Assembly (NCBI GenBank): GCA_964429715.1 | Contig: CAYSCV010000035.1 | Location: 1 to 13,173 of the forward strand | Reading direction: 5' to 3' | DNA from: JACPNA01 sp964429715 | GTDB taxonomy: Archaea > Nanobdellota > Nanobdellia > Woesearchaeales > GW2011-AR9 | DNA length: 13,173 nt | Shown: piece after piece, positions 1-7,660 of the stretch | How the letters are laid out: every line of letters starts with the position of its first letter | Position numbering within the stretch: the stretch's first letter is position 1 | Position numbers and translations under genes: made by a program | The notes under the pieces: generated by a model | What the model was told of the DNA's origin: nothing | The model's database searches: none | The model's input: only the letters and a program-made list of their open reading frames with translations

Positions 1-100
1 CCCCCCCCAGTGATACTGACGAGAAAGTAACTAAAAAGAAAATTTCACCCCAATAAGAACAAATTAATCAACAAAAGTTAAACACACTCTAAAATACTCT

Positions 101-556
101 CTACCTCTTCCTTATCTTAACAAAATCCCCTAATGTCAACTCCTCTTTCTTCCCAGACTTATCCAATTTGGCATCTTCTATTTCTTCTTTTACCACAAGT
201 GAAATACCCAGAATCTTCTCCAATCGTCGCGCCGTATCAACTAACGGCTTAATCGTCCCCTGTTCCCAACTCGCAAAGATACTCTCTTTCTCTTGCAGCA
301 ACTTCGCAAATTCCTCTTGCGTTAATTTTCGTTTCTCCCGCTCCCGCCGTAATAAGAATGCGAAATCTCCTCGAACTGCATACTCCGCCACTTCTCTTAC
401 CGGAGCAGAAAAACGACGTACATGCTGAAACGGCGTCGAACCTTTATGTCGTATTTGCCCATACTTAGAACAACCAGCACATACTTGTAATGGAACTCCT
501 TCTACATCTGCAGTAACCAGTTCTCCAAATCTCCCACACATCTCACAAACAGTCAT
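101..556 (-). CDS. mbf1: MBF1-type transcription coactivator (zinc ribbon plus Cro/C1 helix-turn-helix)
   Basis: This 151-residue protein resembles archaeal multiprotein bridging factor 1. An N-terminal zinc ribbon is formed by two cysteine pairs, C4/C7 (CEMCGR) and C26/C29 (CAGCSKYG). A basic linker follows, then a Cro/C1-type helix-turn-helix at about residues 66-122 with the typical core (LTQEEFAKLL, then a SWEQGTIKP segment). The C-terminus ends in LTLGDFVKIRKR, a tail usual for archaeal members. Members of this family bind DNA or TBP/TFB-linked complexes and are thought to modulate transcription or translation; the exact role in archaea is unsettled. The start is the ATG at 554-556, with a TATA-like box about 28 bases upstream and no Shine-Dalgarno sequence, so the mRNA is probably leaderless. 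It lies downstream of the unrecognised minus-strand gene at 628-1053 but has its own promoter. Confidence 0.9.
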   Translation of the reverse strand: MTVCEMCGRFGELVTADVEGVPLQVCAGCSKYGQIRHKGSTPFQHVRRFSAPVREVAEYAVRGDFAFLLRREREKRKLTQEEFAKLLQEKESIFASWEQGTIKPLVDTARRLEKILGISLVVKEEIEDAKLDKSGKKEELTLGDFVKIRKR

Positions 557-564
557 ATTGCCCT

Positions 565-570
565 AAAAAA
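565..570 (-). terminator. possible T-tract terminator after the 628-1053 gene
   Basis: On the minus strand this is a run of six T about 60 bases past the stop codon of the 628-1053 gene, between the mbf1 TATA box and start codon. Archaeal RNA polymerase stops at T-rich tracts without needing a hairpin. No hairpin is seen, so the support is weak. Confidence 0.25.
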
Positions 571-579
571 TAGTCCTTC

Positions 580-590
580 TTTTTAAACCC
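580..590 (-). promoter_or_regulatory. TATA box of mbf1
   Basis: Read on the minus strand this is GGGTTTAAAA. Its centre lies about 28 bases before the mbf1 ATG, the spacing expected when transcription starts at or next to the start codon. Confidence 0.5.
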
Positions 591-627
591 TACTCCAAAA
601 TCATACTAATTCTCCACTCCTCTTTCT

Positions 628-1053
628 TCACCATTTAAATATCCCTTTACGCTCAAGAGCATCACAACATTGATTATATAACCTCACACTCTCTTGAATC
701 ACCGCTTCTGCCTCCGCGCTTGCCTGTGCGCACCACATACTCTCTGGAGTAATTTCATATGAAATGATATGAGGATATTTTTTTTCTGTAGGATTATATG
801 TACTTAAATCTAATTTATTTCCCGGCAGTTCTAATCTAAATATTCCTTTACCATATTTTACATCTGTTTCATTTGTAAATTCGATAATTTTCCCCATAGC
901 AGGTTCAAACCAAAAATTAACCCCAACACATAACTTTCCTTTATAAAAAGAAGCATTTCCCCCCATACTTTCCGTATTCGCAAATCGTCGCATACTACCC
1001 TCTTCAGAAGAAATCATAAACTTCACATTCTCTTTTACAATTGCGGAAACCAT
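628..1053 (-). CDS. hypothetical protein, 141 aa
   Basis: I do not recognise this protein. It is soluble, with no signal peptide or membrane segment. The N-terminal two thirds look like a beta-rich fold with Gly and aromatic residues (for example KLCVGVNFWFEP and GIFRLELPGNKLDL). The last 35 residues are helical and rich in Ala and Glu (AQASAEAEAVIQESVRLYN), ending CCDALERKGIFKW. There are four cysteines but no spacing that suggests a metal site. I chose the ATG at 1051-1053 because a TATA-like sequence lies about 31 bases upstream; the frame also has a GTG at 1072-1074 that would add seven residues but sits too close to that TATA. It is divergent from aclB, with only about 125 bases between the two start codons, so the promoters share one short region. 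Frame integrity supports a real gene; its function is unknown. Confidence 0.65.
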   Translation of the reverse strand: MVSAIVKENVKFMISSEEGSMRRFANTESMGGNASFYKGKLCVGVNFWFEPAMGKIIEFTNETDVKYGKGIFRLELPGNKLDLSTYNPTEKKYPHIISYEITPESMWCAQASAEAEAVIQESVRLYNQCCDALERKGIFKW

Positions 1054-1079
1054 AGCGTAATTATACCAAAACACACCAT

Positions 1080-1091
1080 TTTTATTAACCT
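1080..1091 (-). promoter_or_regulatory. TATA-like box for the 628-1053 gene
   Basis: The minus-strand sequence GGTTAATAAAAA lies about 31 bases upstream of the ATG at 1053. It is the best AT-rich candidate in the divergent intergenic region and is the reason for preferring this start over the upstream GTG. Confidence 0.35.
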
Positions 1092-1143
1092 TCCGAAAAA
1101 AAAAGCTTACTAAATCATTCTAAAAAGACCACAAATCCAAAAA

Positions 1144-1153
1144 ATATTTAAAA
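1144..1153 (+). promoter_or_regulatory. TATA box of aclB
   Basis: The sequence ATATTTAAAA is centred about 31 bases before the aclB ATG. Transcription would start within a few bases of the start codon. No Shine-Dalgarno sequence lies between them. Confidence 0.55.
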
Positions 1154-1178
1154 GCACAAAGAGAAAAACCATTTAAAA

Positions 1179-2429
1179 ATGGCACATCGCAAAATCCGTG
1201 AATTTGATGGCAAACACCTCCTCGCCAAACACCTCAACCTAGACTATAAAGCCATCCTCATCACTCCGCAAACCAACCTTGACACCCTCTCAACACAATA
1301 CCCCTGGCTTCTTACCCAATCACTTGTTGCAAAACCAGACCAACTTTTCGGCAAACGCAAACAACACAACCTCATCCTCTTAAACGCTAGCTGGAAAGAA
1401 ACAAAAGAATGGCTTAAAGAACATCAAAACAAACAAATCACCATTGACAAAGCAACTGACAGCCTTACTCATTTCCTCATCGAACCATTCTATCCACACC
1501 AAGAAGAATATTACATCAACATCACCTCCCAACGCGACCAAGACTCGATTCAATTCTCAACCCAAGGCGGATTTAACATCGAAGACCGCTGGAATACAAT
1601 TACTTCACTCAACATCCCTGTACTTGAAACCCTCAACGAAAATCAACTTACCCCATTCAAAACCAAACTACCAAAAGAACATCAATCAACCATCACAAAC
1701 TTCATCATCAAACTCTATCAACTCTACACCCAACACAACTTCACTTCACTAGAAATCAATCCATGTACCATCATAAAAAACCAAACAACCAACACCCAAC
1801 AACTCATTCTCCTCGACCTCGTCGCCCAAGTGGATGACTGCGCACAAGAATGGCACAACTATACATTTCCCACACCTTTCGGTCAACATATCTCCGCCGA
1901 AGAACAATACATCCATACACTTGACGAAAATAGCGGCGCCTCCCTTAAACTAACACTCCTCAACCCAGAAGGAAGAATCTGGAATATCTTATCCGGCGGT
2001 GGCGCCAGTGTCATCTGCCTTGACTCCCTCGTCTCATTAGGTCTAGAAAAAGAAATCGCCAATTACGGTGAATACTCCGGCAACCCCACAACCCAAGAAA
2101 CATATGAATACACCAAAACAATTTTACTATTAATGACTAAATCGCCTCATCCCAAATGCAAAATTCTTATCATCGCCGGCGCCATCGCCAACTTCACCGA
2201 TATCGAAAAAACCTTCAAAGGCATCATCCAAGCTCTAACAGAATACCAAATCCCTCTTCGTGAACAACACATTTCCATTTACGTAAGGAGAGGCGGTCCC
2301 AATGATCAATCCGCACTTAAACTTATTAAACAAACCTGCGAACAATTACAAATTCCCATTCAAATCTACGGCCCCGAAACCGCGATGACCGCAATGTTTC
2401 CGCTGATTGCAGAACAAATAAGAAAATGA
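1179..2429 (+). CDS. aclB: ATP-citrate lyase, small ATP-grasp subunit
   Basis: ATP-citrate lyase converts citrate, CoA and ATP to acetyl-CoA, oxaloacetate, ADP and phosphate. This 416-residue subunit matches the N-terminal part of animal ACLY and the small subunit of two-subunit enzymes (about 400 residues), so it is full length. An ATP-grasp domain covers about residues 5-225, with LVAKPDQL (49-56), FLIEPF (99-104), LEINP (191-195) and a Mg-binding LLDLVAQVDD segment (211-220). A succinyl-CoA-synthetase-beta-like citrate-binding domain follows, with SGASLKLTLLNPEGRIW (252-268), SGGGAS (272-277), NYGEYSG (295-301), NFT (338-340), Y356 and YVRRGGPN (368-375). These correspond to the citrate-contacting segments of ACLY. 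It lies 80 bases before aclA, the partner subunit. I use bacterial naming (aclB small, aclA large); plant naming is reversed. The sense strand is extremely C-rich and G-poor. Confidence 0.95.
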   Translation: MAHRKIREFDGKHLLAKHLNLDYKAILITPQTNLDTLSTQYPWLLTQSLVAKPDQLFGKRKQHNLILLNASWKETKEWLKEHQNKQITIDKATDSLTHFLIEPFYPHQEEYYINITSQRDQDSIQFSTQGGFNIEDRWNTITSLNIPVLETLNENQLTPFKTKLPKEHQSTITNFIIKLYQLYTQHNFTSLEINPCTIIKNQTTNTQQLILLDLVAQVDDCAQEWHNYTFPTPFGQHISAEEQYIHTLDENSGASLKLTLLNPEGRIWNILSGGGASVICLDSLVSLGLEKEIANYGEYSGNPTTQETYEYTKTILLLMTKSPHPKCKILIIAGAIANFTDIEKTFKGIIQALTEYQIPLREQHISIYVRRGGPNDQSALKLIKQTCEQLQIPIQIYGPETAMTAMFPLIAEQIRK

Positions 2430-2472
2430 AAAAAATAAATAAAAAACACATGAAAAATAATTCATCTGATTG

Positions 2473-2481
2473 CATTTAACA
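2473..2481 (+). promoter_or_regulatory. weak TATA-like element before aclA
   Basis: The sequence CATTTAACA is centred about 33 bases before the aclA ATG. It is a poor match to a TATA box, and aclA could instead be co-transcribed with aclB. Confidence 0.3.
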
Positions 2482-2509
2482 TAACATAACCAACCATAAC
2501 ATAACCAAC
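2480..2509 (+). repeat. perfect 15-bp tandem duplication abutting the aclA start codon
   Basis: The unit CATAACATAACCAAC occurs twice in a row (2480-2494 and 2495-2509) without mismatch, and the second copy ends on the base before the aclA ATG. The duplication sets the distance between the possible TATA element and the start codon, and it forms the whole predicted 5' leader. Confidence 0.9.
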
Positions 2510-4390
2510 ATGACACAACCAACCCCAAAACCAACGTATGAACTCTTCACCAAAGATACAACTGCTTTCTTCTACAATTTAAAAGCCGATGCTATCCAAC
2601 ACATGCTCGACTTTGATTACCTCTGTAAACGTCAAACACCAAGCATCTGTGCCATCATCCACCCTGGTAAATCCGGATTCCACAAAGTCTTCTTCGGTGC
2701 CACAGAAATCACCATCCCTATCTACAAAACAATCGAACAAGCAACCACTCACCATCCAAATACCGACGTTCTCATCAACTTCTCCTCCTTTCGCTCCGCC
2801 TATGAATCCTCAAAGCAAGCCATCGAAGCAAAAACCATCAACACCATCATCATTGTCGCAGAAGGCATGCCCGAACACCACACCCGTGAACTTATCACAA
2901 TTCAAAACCAATACAACCATTCTCATCCCCAATCCCCTCGCAAAACCATCATCGGCCCCTCAACTGTTGGTGGCATCACCGCCGGCAAATTTCGCATCGC
3001 CAATTGCGGCGGCACAAACGACAATATCATCCGAGCAAAATTATACCGACCAGGCAGTATCGGTCTTGTCAGCAAATCAGGCGGCATCACCAATGAAATG
3101 TTCAACATCCTTGCCAGATCAACCGATGGCATCTACGAAGGCATCGCCATCGGCGGCGACACATATCCCGCAACCACCCTTCTCCACCACATCCTTCGTT
3201 TTGAAGCAAATCCAAATATCAAACTCATCATTGCTTTAGGCGAAATCGGCGGCCAGCAAGAATATGACATCATAACAGCAAAACAACAACACAAAATTAC
3301 CAAACCATTAATCATGCTTGTTCCCGGTATCTCTGCAAAAATCTTTCCGTGGGAAGTCCAATTCGGCCATGCCGGCGCCAAAGCCGGAAACTCAGAAGAA
3401 TCCGCCCAAGCCAAAAACCTCGCTCTCAAACAAGCCGGCATCATCGTTCCCGACTCATTTGAACAACTCGAAACTATAATCAAAAGTACATTTAACACCC
3501 TCGTCCAAAATAAAACAATAATCATTGCATCAGAACTACCCCCTCCCCAACTCCCTCTCGACTATCATCAAGCCCTCAAACAAAACCTTATTCGTAAACC
3601 CACAAATTTCACAACCACTATCTCCTCCGACATCGGCGAAGAACCAACATACGGAACGATTCCCATCTCAACCATCATCGAACAAAATCAAAGCATTGGC
3701 GACATCATCTCTTTGTTGTGGTTCAAAAAACAACTCCCAAAACAATTCACCAAACTAATCGAACTCGCAATTATAATCTGCGCCGACCACGGACCCGCTG
3801 TCTCCGGCGCCCATAACTCCATCGTCACCGCCCGAGCCGGTAAAGACATCATCTCCTCCCTCTGCTCCGGCTTATTGACCATCGGTCCCAGATTTGGCGG
3901 TGCCATCGACGACGCCGCAAGATATTTCAAACAAGCTTGTGACAACAACACCCCTGCAGAACAATTTGTAGAACAAATGAAACAACAAAGCCATCTCATT
4001 CCCGGCATCGGCCATCGTGTAAAATCAAAACGCAATCCCGATAAACGCGTTGAACTCCTCAAACAATATACGACAACCAACTTTTCAAAAACACCATATC
4101 TCAACTACGCCCTCGCCATCGAAAAAATCACTTTAGAAAAAGCCGAGAACCTTATTCTAAATGTAGATGGCTGCCTCGCCGTCTGCTTCCTCGATGCTCT
4201 CACCACAAACAACCAATTCACGAAAGAAGAAATCAATCAAATAATAACTATCGGCTACCTCAACGCCCTCTTCGCTCTTAGCAGAAGCATCGGTTTAATC
4301 GGCCACATCTTAGACCAAAAACGTCTCAACGCTGAATTGTACCGCCACCCCACAGACGACATATTGTATTTGATTAGTGACGAAATGTAA
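2510..4390 (+). CDS. aclA: ATP-citrate lyase, large subunit (CoA-ligase and citrate-synthase-like domains)
   Basis: This 626-residue protein matches the C-terminal half of ACLY and the large subunit of split enzymes (about 610 residues). A succinyl-CoA-synthetase-alpha-like half (about 1-335) contains the CoA-binding KSGGITNE (189-196), LGEIGG (243-248) and the phosphohistidine motif FGHAGA with H287. A citrate-synthase-like half (about 395-626) holds the cleavage residues: H427 in ADHGPAVSGAHN, H502 in PGIGHRVKSKRNPDKRV, and D553 in NVDG, equivalent to the catalytic His and Asp residues of ACLY. The ending LDQKRLNAELYRHPTDDI is also family-typical. Having both halves in one chain separates true ATP-citrate lyase from the two-enzyme citryl-CoA synthetase/lyase route. 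All key residues are present, so the enzyme should be active. Product use, for isoprenoid precursors or reverse TCA carbon fixation, cannot be decided here. Confidence 0.95.
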   Translation: MTQPTPKPTYELFTKDTTAFFYNLKADAIQHMLDFDYLCKRQTPSICAIIHPGKSGFHKVFFGATEITIPIYKTIEQATTHHPNTDVLINFSSFRSAYESSKQAIEAKTINTIIIVAEGMPEHHTRELITIQNQYNHSHPQSPRKTIIGPSTVGGITAGKFRIANCGGTNDNIIRAKLYRPGSIGLVSKSGGITNEMFNILARSTDGIYEGIAIGGDTYPATTLLHHILRFEANPNIKLIIALGEIGGQQEYDIITAKQQHKITKPLIMLVPGISAKIFPWEVQFGHAGAKAGNSEESAQAKNLALKQAGIIVPDSFEQLETIIKSTFNTLVQNKTIIIASELPPPQLPLDYHQALKQNLIRKPTNFTTTISSDIGEEPTYGTIPISTIIEQNQSIGDIISLLWFKKQLPKQFTKLIELAIIICADHGPAVSGAHNSIVTARAGKDIISSLCSGLLTIGPRFGGAIDDAARYFKQACDNNTPAEQFVEQMKQQSHLIPGIGHRVKSKRNPDKRVELLKQYTTTNFSKTPYLNYALAIEKITLEKAENLILNVDGCLAVCFLDALTTNNQFTKEEINQIITIGYLNALFALSRSIGLIGHILDQKRLNAELYRHPTDDILYLISDEM

Positions 4391-4450
4391 TATGTTTAAA
4401 TTTCAATCTTCTTACGTAATTTCATCTCACCTTGCTTCCATCACAACAAA

Positions 4451-4460
4451 TTTTATAAAT
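4451..4460 (+). promoter_or_regulatory. TATA box of the STT3 gene
   Basis: The sequence TTTTATAAAT is centred about 27 bases before the STT3 ATG, followed by a C-run and no ribosome binding site. This fits a leaderless transcript. Confidence 0.6.
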
Positions 4461-4482
4461 AGACCCCCTCCAAATAAAAATT

Positions 4483-7400
4483 ATGACAAATAATAGCAAA
4501 TCTCCGGAACAAAAACTAACAGAAGACGAAGTCGTTTTTGACTTTTCAAAATTCACATCCAAAATAAAAAAATTCTTCAGCTCAGAATCAAAACCAGACC
4601 ATCACTCCACCCCTCGCCATCCTCATCCTTCTTCACATCAAGAACCTAAAACCACAACCTCAGAAGAGGATATCTCATTTGACACTGCCTCATTCAAATC
4701 ATTCTGGCAGACCCATAAAACCTGGCTGATTCCAGTTATCTGTATCCTCATTGCCATCTCGTTCTCCGTTTTCTTACGAACCATGCCTCAGCGTTTACCT
4801 ATCGCCAATGATTGGGCGCAAAATACAGTCTACAAATATTACGAAAATCAAATTACAGGTCAAATAAACCAACAATATCCCAATCTCCCCCAACAAAATA
4901 AAAATGTATTAATCCAAAAAGAATGGACTAACTTTTATAATACAAACAAACAACAAGTAGAACTCCAAGTAACCCAATTATCACAGCAATATCGAAATCA
5001 ATTTAAAGATGATCAAGGAAATTTATATCTTCTCGGAATCGACCCTTATTATTACTACCGCCAAACCGATTTAACCTTAAAAAACGGCTTCCCCGGTACT
5101 GAAAAAAGAGCCGATGGAACCGTCTGGGACATGAACCGTGTCGCCCCTCTCGGACGTCAACAAGAATGGAACTTACATCCCGTTGCCGGAGCTATTATCC
5201 ATAGAATAATCAATTTCTTTACAACCATGCCCGTCATGGCCACTTTTTTTTATGTCGGTACTGTTTTCGCCGCATTAACGGTCATCCCCGCTTTTTTTAT
5301 CGGCAGAATCATCACTAAAAATAACGTGGGAGGATTTTTCACCGCCCTGCTTATCGCCGTTTCCGCCTTCTTCGTCGCCCGAACCACCGGTGAAAGCTCT
5401 GATACCGACGTCTATGCCGTTTTTTTCCCCATGTTAATTGCATGGTTATTTTTTGCTGCACTTGACACAAAGCAACTCAAACATAAACTCCTCTGGATTT
5501 CCTGCGCCGGCCTCGCCACAGGATTATTTGCCTTCGCCTGGACTGGCTGGTGGTACACCTCAGATTTTATTCTTGCGACACTAGGGATATATATTGTCTA
5601 CCTTGCTATAACTCAATGGCAGAACATTAAAAAAGTACTCATTGCCCCTTTTGCCCTTTTGATAACCTACCTTGTCACGTCTGGCATATTTGTCACCTTA
5701 CTTACCTCATTTAACATATTTAAAGGGATATTTTTTGGTTCAGTTGGATTCATCAACCTCAAAGCCGTAGGTGTATACTCCTACTGGCCAAATATCCGCA
5801 CAACTGTCGCCGAACTCAACGTCTCCTCATTTGAAAAAGTCATCGAACAACTTGACGGCCGACTTTTATTTGCCCTTGCTATTATCGGTATCTTCCTCAC
5901 CTTCTGGCGAAAAACTGAAACTCAAACACATGGCACAGAAAAATATGATATTAAAACTCCTTTTTTCCTTGCACTTTGGTTCATTGCCTCAATGTGGGCA
6001 ACAACAAAAGGTGTCCGTTTCATTCTTCAAGTCACCCCTGTCATCTCCATTTCTCTTGGCGCTTTTATGGGCTTCGCCTGGCACTACGCAAGTTCCTGGA
6101 TCAGCAAAGAACTCAAGTTAAATGCCCTCGTAACTAAAACCGTCATCTTCCTCGTACTCTGCCTGCTCCTCATCCAACCAATGAAATCAGGCTACAGTCA
6201 AGCATTTAACTCTATTCCCGGTATGAATGACGGCTGGTATAACACATTACATAAAATCAACACAGATGCACCAAAGAATATAGTAATAACCTCTTGGTGG
6301 GACTTTGGCCATTGGTTTAAAGCCATAGCAGATCGCCCGGTTACATTTGATGGTGGAACCCAAATAGGATATGATGCATATTGGGTTGGTAAATCTCTTG
6401 CCGCAAGTAATGAAAAAGAAACCGCTGGCATAATTCGCATGCTCAACTGCGGACAAAATAACGCTTTTGAAACCCTAGATAAAATAACCACCAAAAATCC
6501 TCAAAGTAAATTAAATAATACATACCAAGAAATTGATTTATTAAATGAACTAATTCTTCAATCAAAAACAGAAGCTGAAAAAACACTTCAAGAAAAATAT
6601 CAATTCAATACACAAGACAGCGCAGAAATTCTCAAATATACTCATTGTGACGCCCCCATTGATTATTATATCACCTCAGAAGACATGGTTGGTAAAGCCG
6701 GTGTCTGGAGTCATTTTGGCACCTGGAACTTTAAAAAAGCCGTCATGTATCAACAAACCAATAAATTAACCCGTGAAGAAGCAATCAAACTATTAACCAC
6801 CCACTTTAACCTTACGGCAGAAGAAGCAGATAAAATTCATGCAGAAATTCAAACCACTCCCGCTGACCAATGGATTGCCGGTTGGCCTTCTTATCTTTCC
6901 GGCATAGGAAACTGTCAATCGCAACCAAATAACACCCTTTCCTGCCCAATTCAAACAAGAGAAGGAAATGCATTAGTAACAATCGATGTACAAACAATGA
7001 ATGTATCATTTAAAACTGGCCAACCCGGTCAAAAAGAAGAAATAGTTCCCACTTCTATTGTCTATGCTGATAGAGAAGGAGTAAAAGAAAAGAAATTTAC
7101 GGGAAAAACAGTTCCAATTTCCATCATTCTTCTCCCTGAAGGAAATAACTTTGTTAGTTTGGTCGCCGACCCTGCCATCGCTGCAAGTACATTTACTAAA
7201 TTATATTTCTTTAATGGTCATGGACAAACTTGTTTCAAAAAATTCCATGAAGACAAAAACCTCAACGGCGGCAAGATCATCACCTGGATTATCGACTACA
7301 ACTGCCAACAGCAAAATAAAATATACTTCCTACCAAAACCAGAGAGTCATGCCGCTCATATTTTAATCAGCACTCAAGCACGTAACGAAACTGAAGCTTT

Positions 7401-7644
7401 TGCTCTTGCAAAAACAATTCGTAAATCCATCACAAAAGACAACTTTGCCCAATACGCTAAAAAATATTCTGAAGACCCCGGCTCAAAGAACAATGATGGC
7501 GATCTCGGCTGGTTTGGCAAAGGAGCCATGGTCCCCGAATTTGAAAACGTTGCTTTCGGCTTAGATGCTGGAGAAATCTCCGGCCCGATTAAAACCCAAT
7601 TTGGCTACCATATCATTTATGTCAAAGAAAAACGAACGAGTTAA
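4483..7644 (+). CDS. aglB: STT3/AglB oligosaccharyltransferase fused to a parvulin-type prolyl isomerase
   Basis: This 1053-residue membrane enzyme transfers a lipid-linked glycan to Asn of secreted proteins. A cytosolic N-terminal tail (1-80) is unusually long and includes a His/Pro-rich stretch (39-54). The first membrane helix is at about 81-99, followed by a long external loop with GIDPYYYYR (185-193), which carries the metal-binding Asp of this family. Many helices follow, up to about residue 566. SSDTD (305-309) and TVAE (441-444) match the second acidic motif and the TIXE motif of the fifth external loop. The catalytic WWDFG is at 605-609, and DMVGK (734-738) resembles the DK motif. 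The last 100 residues (955-1047) form a full PpiC/parvulin domain: AAHILIS, YAKKYSEDPGS, GDLGWFGKGAMVPEFE, FGYHIIYV. With about 13 helices the C-terminus would lie outside the cell. Its length exceeds ordinary AglB because of the tail and the isomerase. Confidence 0.93.
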   Translation: MTNNSKSPEQKLTEDEVVFDFSKFTSKIKKFFSSESKPDHHSTPRHPHPSSHQEPKTTTSEEDISFDTASFKSFWQTHKTWLIPVICILIAISFSVFLRTMPQRLPIANDWAQNTVYKYYENQITGQINQQYPNLPQQNKNVLIQKEWTNFYNTNKQQVELQVTQLSQQYRNQFKDDQGNLYLLGIDPYYYYRQTDLTLKNGFPGTEKRADGTVWDMNRVAPLGRQQEWNLHPVAGAIIHRIINFFTTMPVMATFFYVGTVFAALTVIPAFFIGRIITKNNVGGFFTALLIAVSAFFVARTTGESSDTDVYAVFFPMLIAWLFFAALDTKQLKHKLLWISCAGLATGLFAFAWTGWWYTSDFILATLGIYIVYLAITQWQNIKKVLIAPFALLITYLVTSGIFVTLLTSFNIFKGIFFGSVGFINLKAVGVYSYWPNIRTTVAELNVSSFEKVIEQLDGRLLFALAIIGIFLTFWRKTETQTHGTEKYDIKTPFFLALWFIASMWATTKGVRFILQVTPVISISLGAFMGFAWHYASSWISKELKLNALVTKTVIFLVLCLLLIQPMKSGYSQAFNSIPGMNDGWYNTLHKINTDAPKNIVITSWWDFGHWFKAIADRPVTFDGGTQIGYDAYWVGKSLAASNEKETAGIIRMLNCGQNNAFETLDKITTKNPQSKLNNTYQEIDLLNELILQSKTEAEKTLQEKYQFNTQDSAEILKYTHCDAPIDYYITSEDMVGKAGVWSHFGTWNFKKAVMYQQTNKLTREEAIKLLTTHFNLTAEEADKIHAEIQTTPADQWIAGWPSYLSGIGNCQSQPNNTLSCPIQTREGNALVTIDVQTMNVSFKTGQPGQKEEIVPTSIVYADREGVKEKKFTGKTVPISIILLPEGNNFVSLVADPAIAASTFTKLYFFNGHGQTCFKKFHEDKNLNGGKIITWIIDYNCQQQNKIYFLPKPESHAAHILISTQARNETEAFALAKTIRKSITKDNFAQYAKKYSEDPGSKNNDGDLGWFGKGAMVPEFENVAFGLDAGEISGPIKTQFGYHIIYVKEKRTS

Positions 7645-7660
7645 TAGACAAAAAAATAAT

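Noticed and set aside
1..100. Possible feature in the left edge, which starts with a run of eight C
   Set aside because: No open frame, RNA gene or repeat can be supported; it is the short region downstream of mbf1.
1054..1074. Upstream GTG start adding seven residues to the 628-1053 gene
   Set aside because: It is only about 10 bases from the best TATA-like sequence, whereas the ATG at 1053 has normal leaderless spacing and is a stronger start codon.
2450..2479. A nine-residue mini-frame (MKNNSSDCI) between aclB and aclA
   Set aside because: Too short to support, with no ribosome binding site or attenuator structure; expected by chance in AT-rich sequence.
3133..4104. Long minus-strand open frames inside aclA (3133-3525 and 3688-4104)
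   Set aside because: They lie opposite a clearly conserved gene; the scarcity of G on the plus strand removes many antisense stop codons. Their Trp/Met/Cys-rich translations are not protein-like.
1179..4390. Reading the pair as succinyl-CoA synthetase or citryl-CoA synthetase
   Set aside because: The large subunit has a fused citrate-synthase-like domain with all cleavage residues, which those enzymes lack.
4463..4470. Octamer ACCCCCTC shared downstream of the TATA boxes of STT3 and of the first GT4 gene (9101-9108) as an operator
   Set aside because: Its distance from the TATA differs (12 versus 7 bases) and C-runs are common in this C-rich sequence, so chance is likely.
4392..4493. A 33-codon open frame between aclA and STT3
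   Set aside because: It contains the STT3 TATA box, overlaps the STT3 start and has no promoter, ribosome binding site or recognisable protein.
7565..7660. Longer open frame for the small gene after STT3, starting inside the isomerase domain
   Set aside because: The region encodes the conserved parvulin end in the STT3 frame; the extension looks like chance openness and the ATG at 7661 lies just past the STT3 stop.
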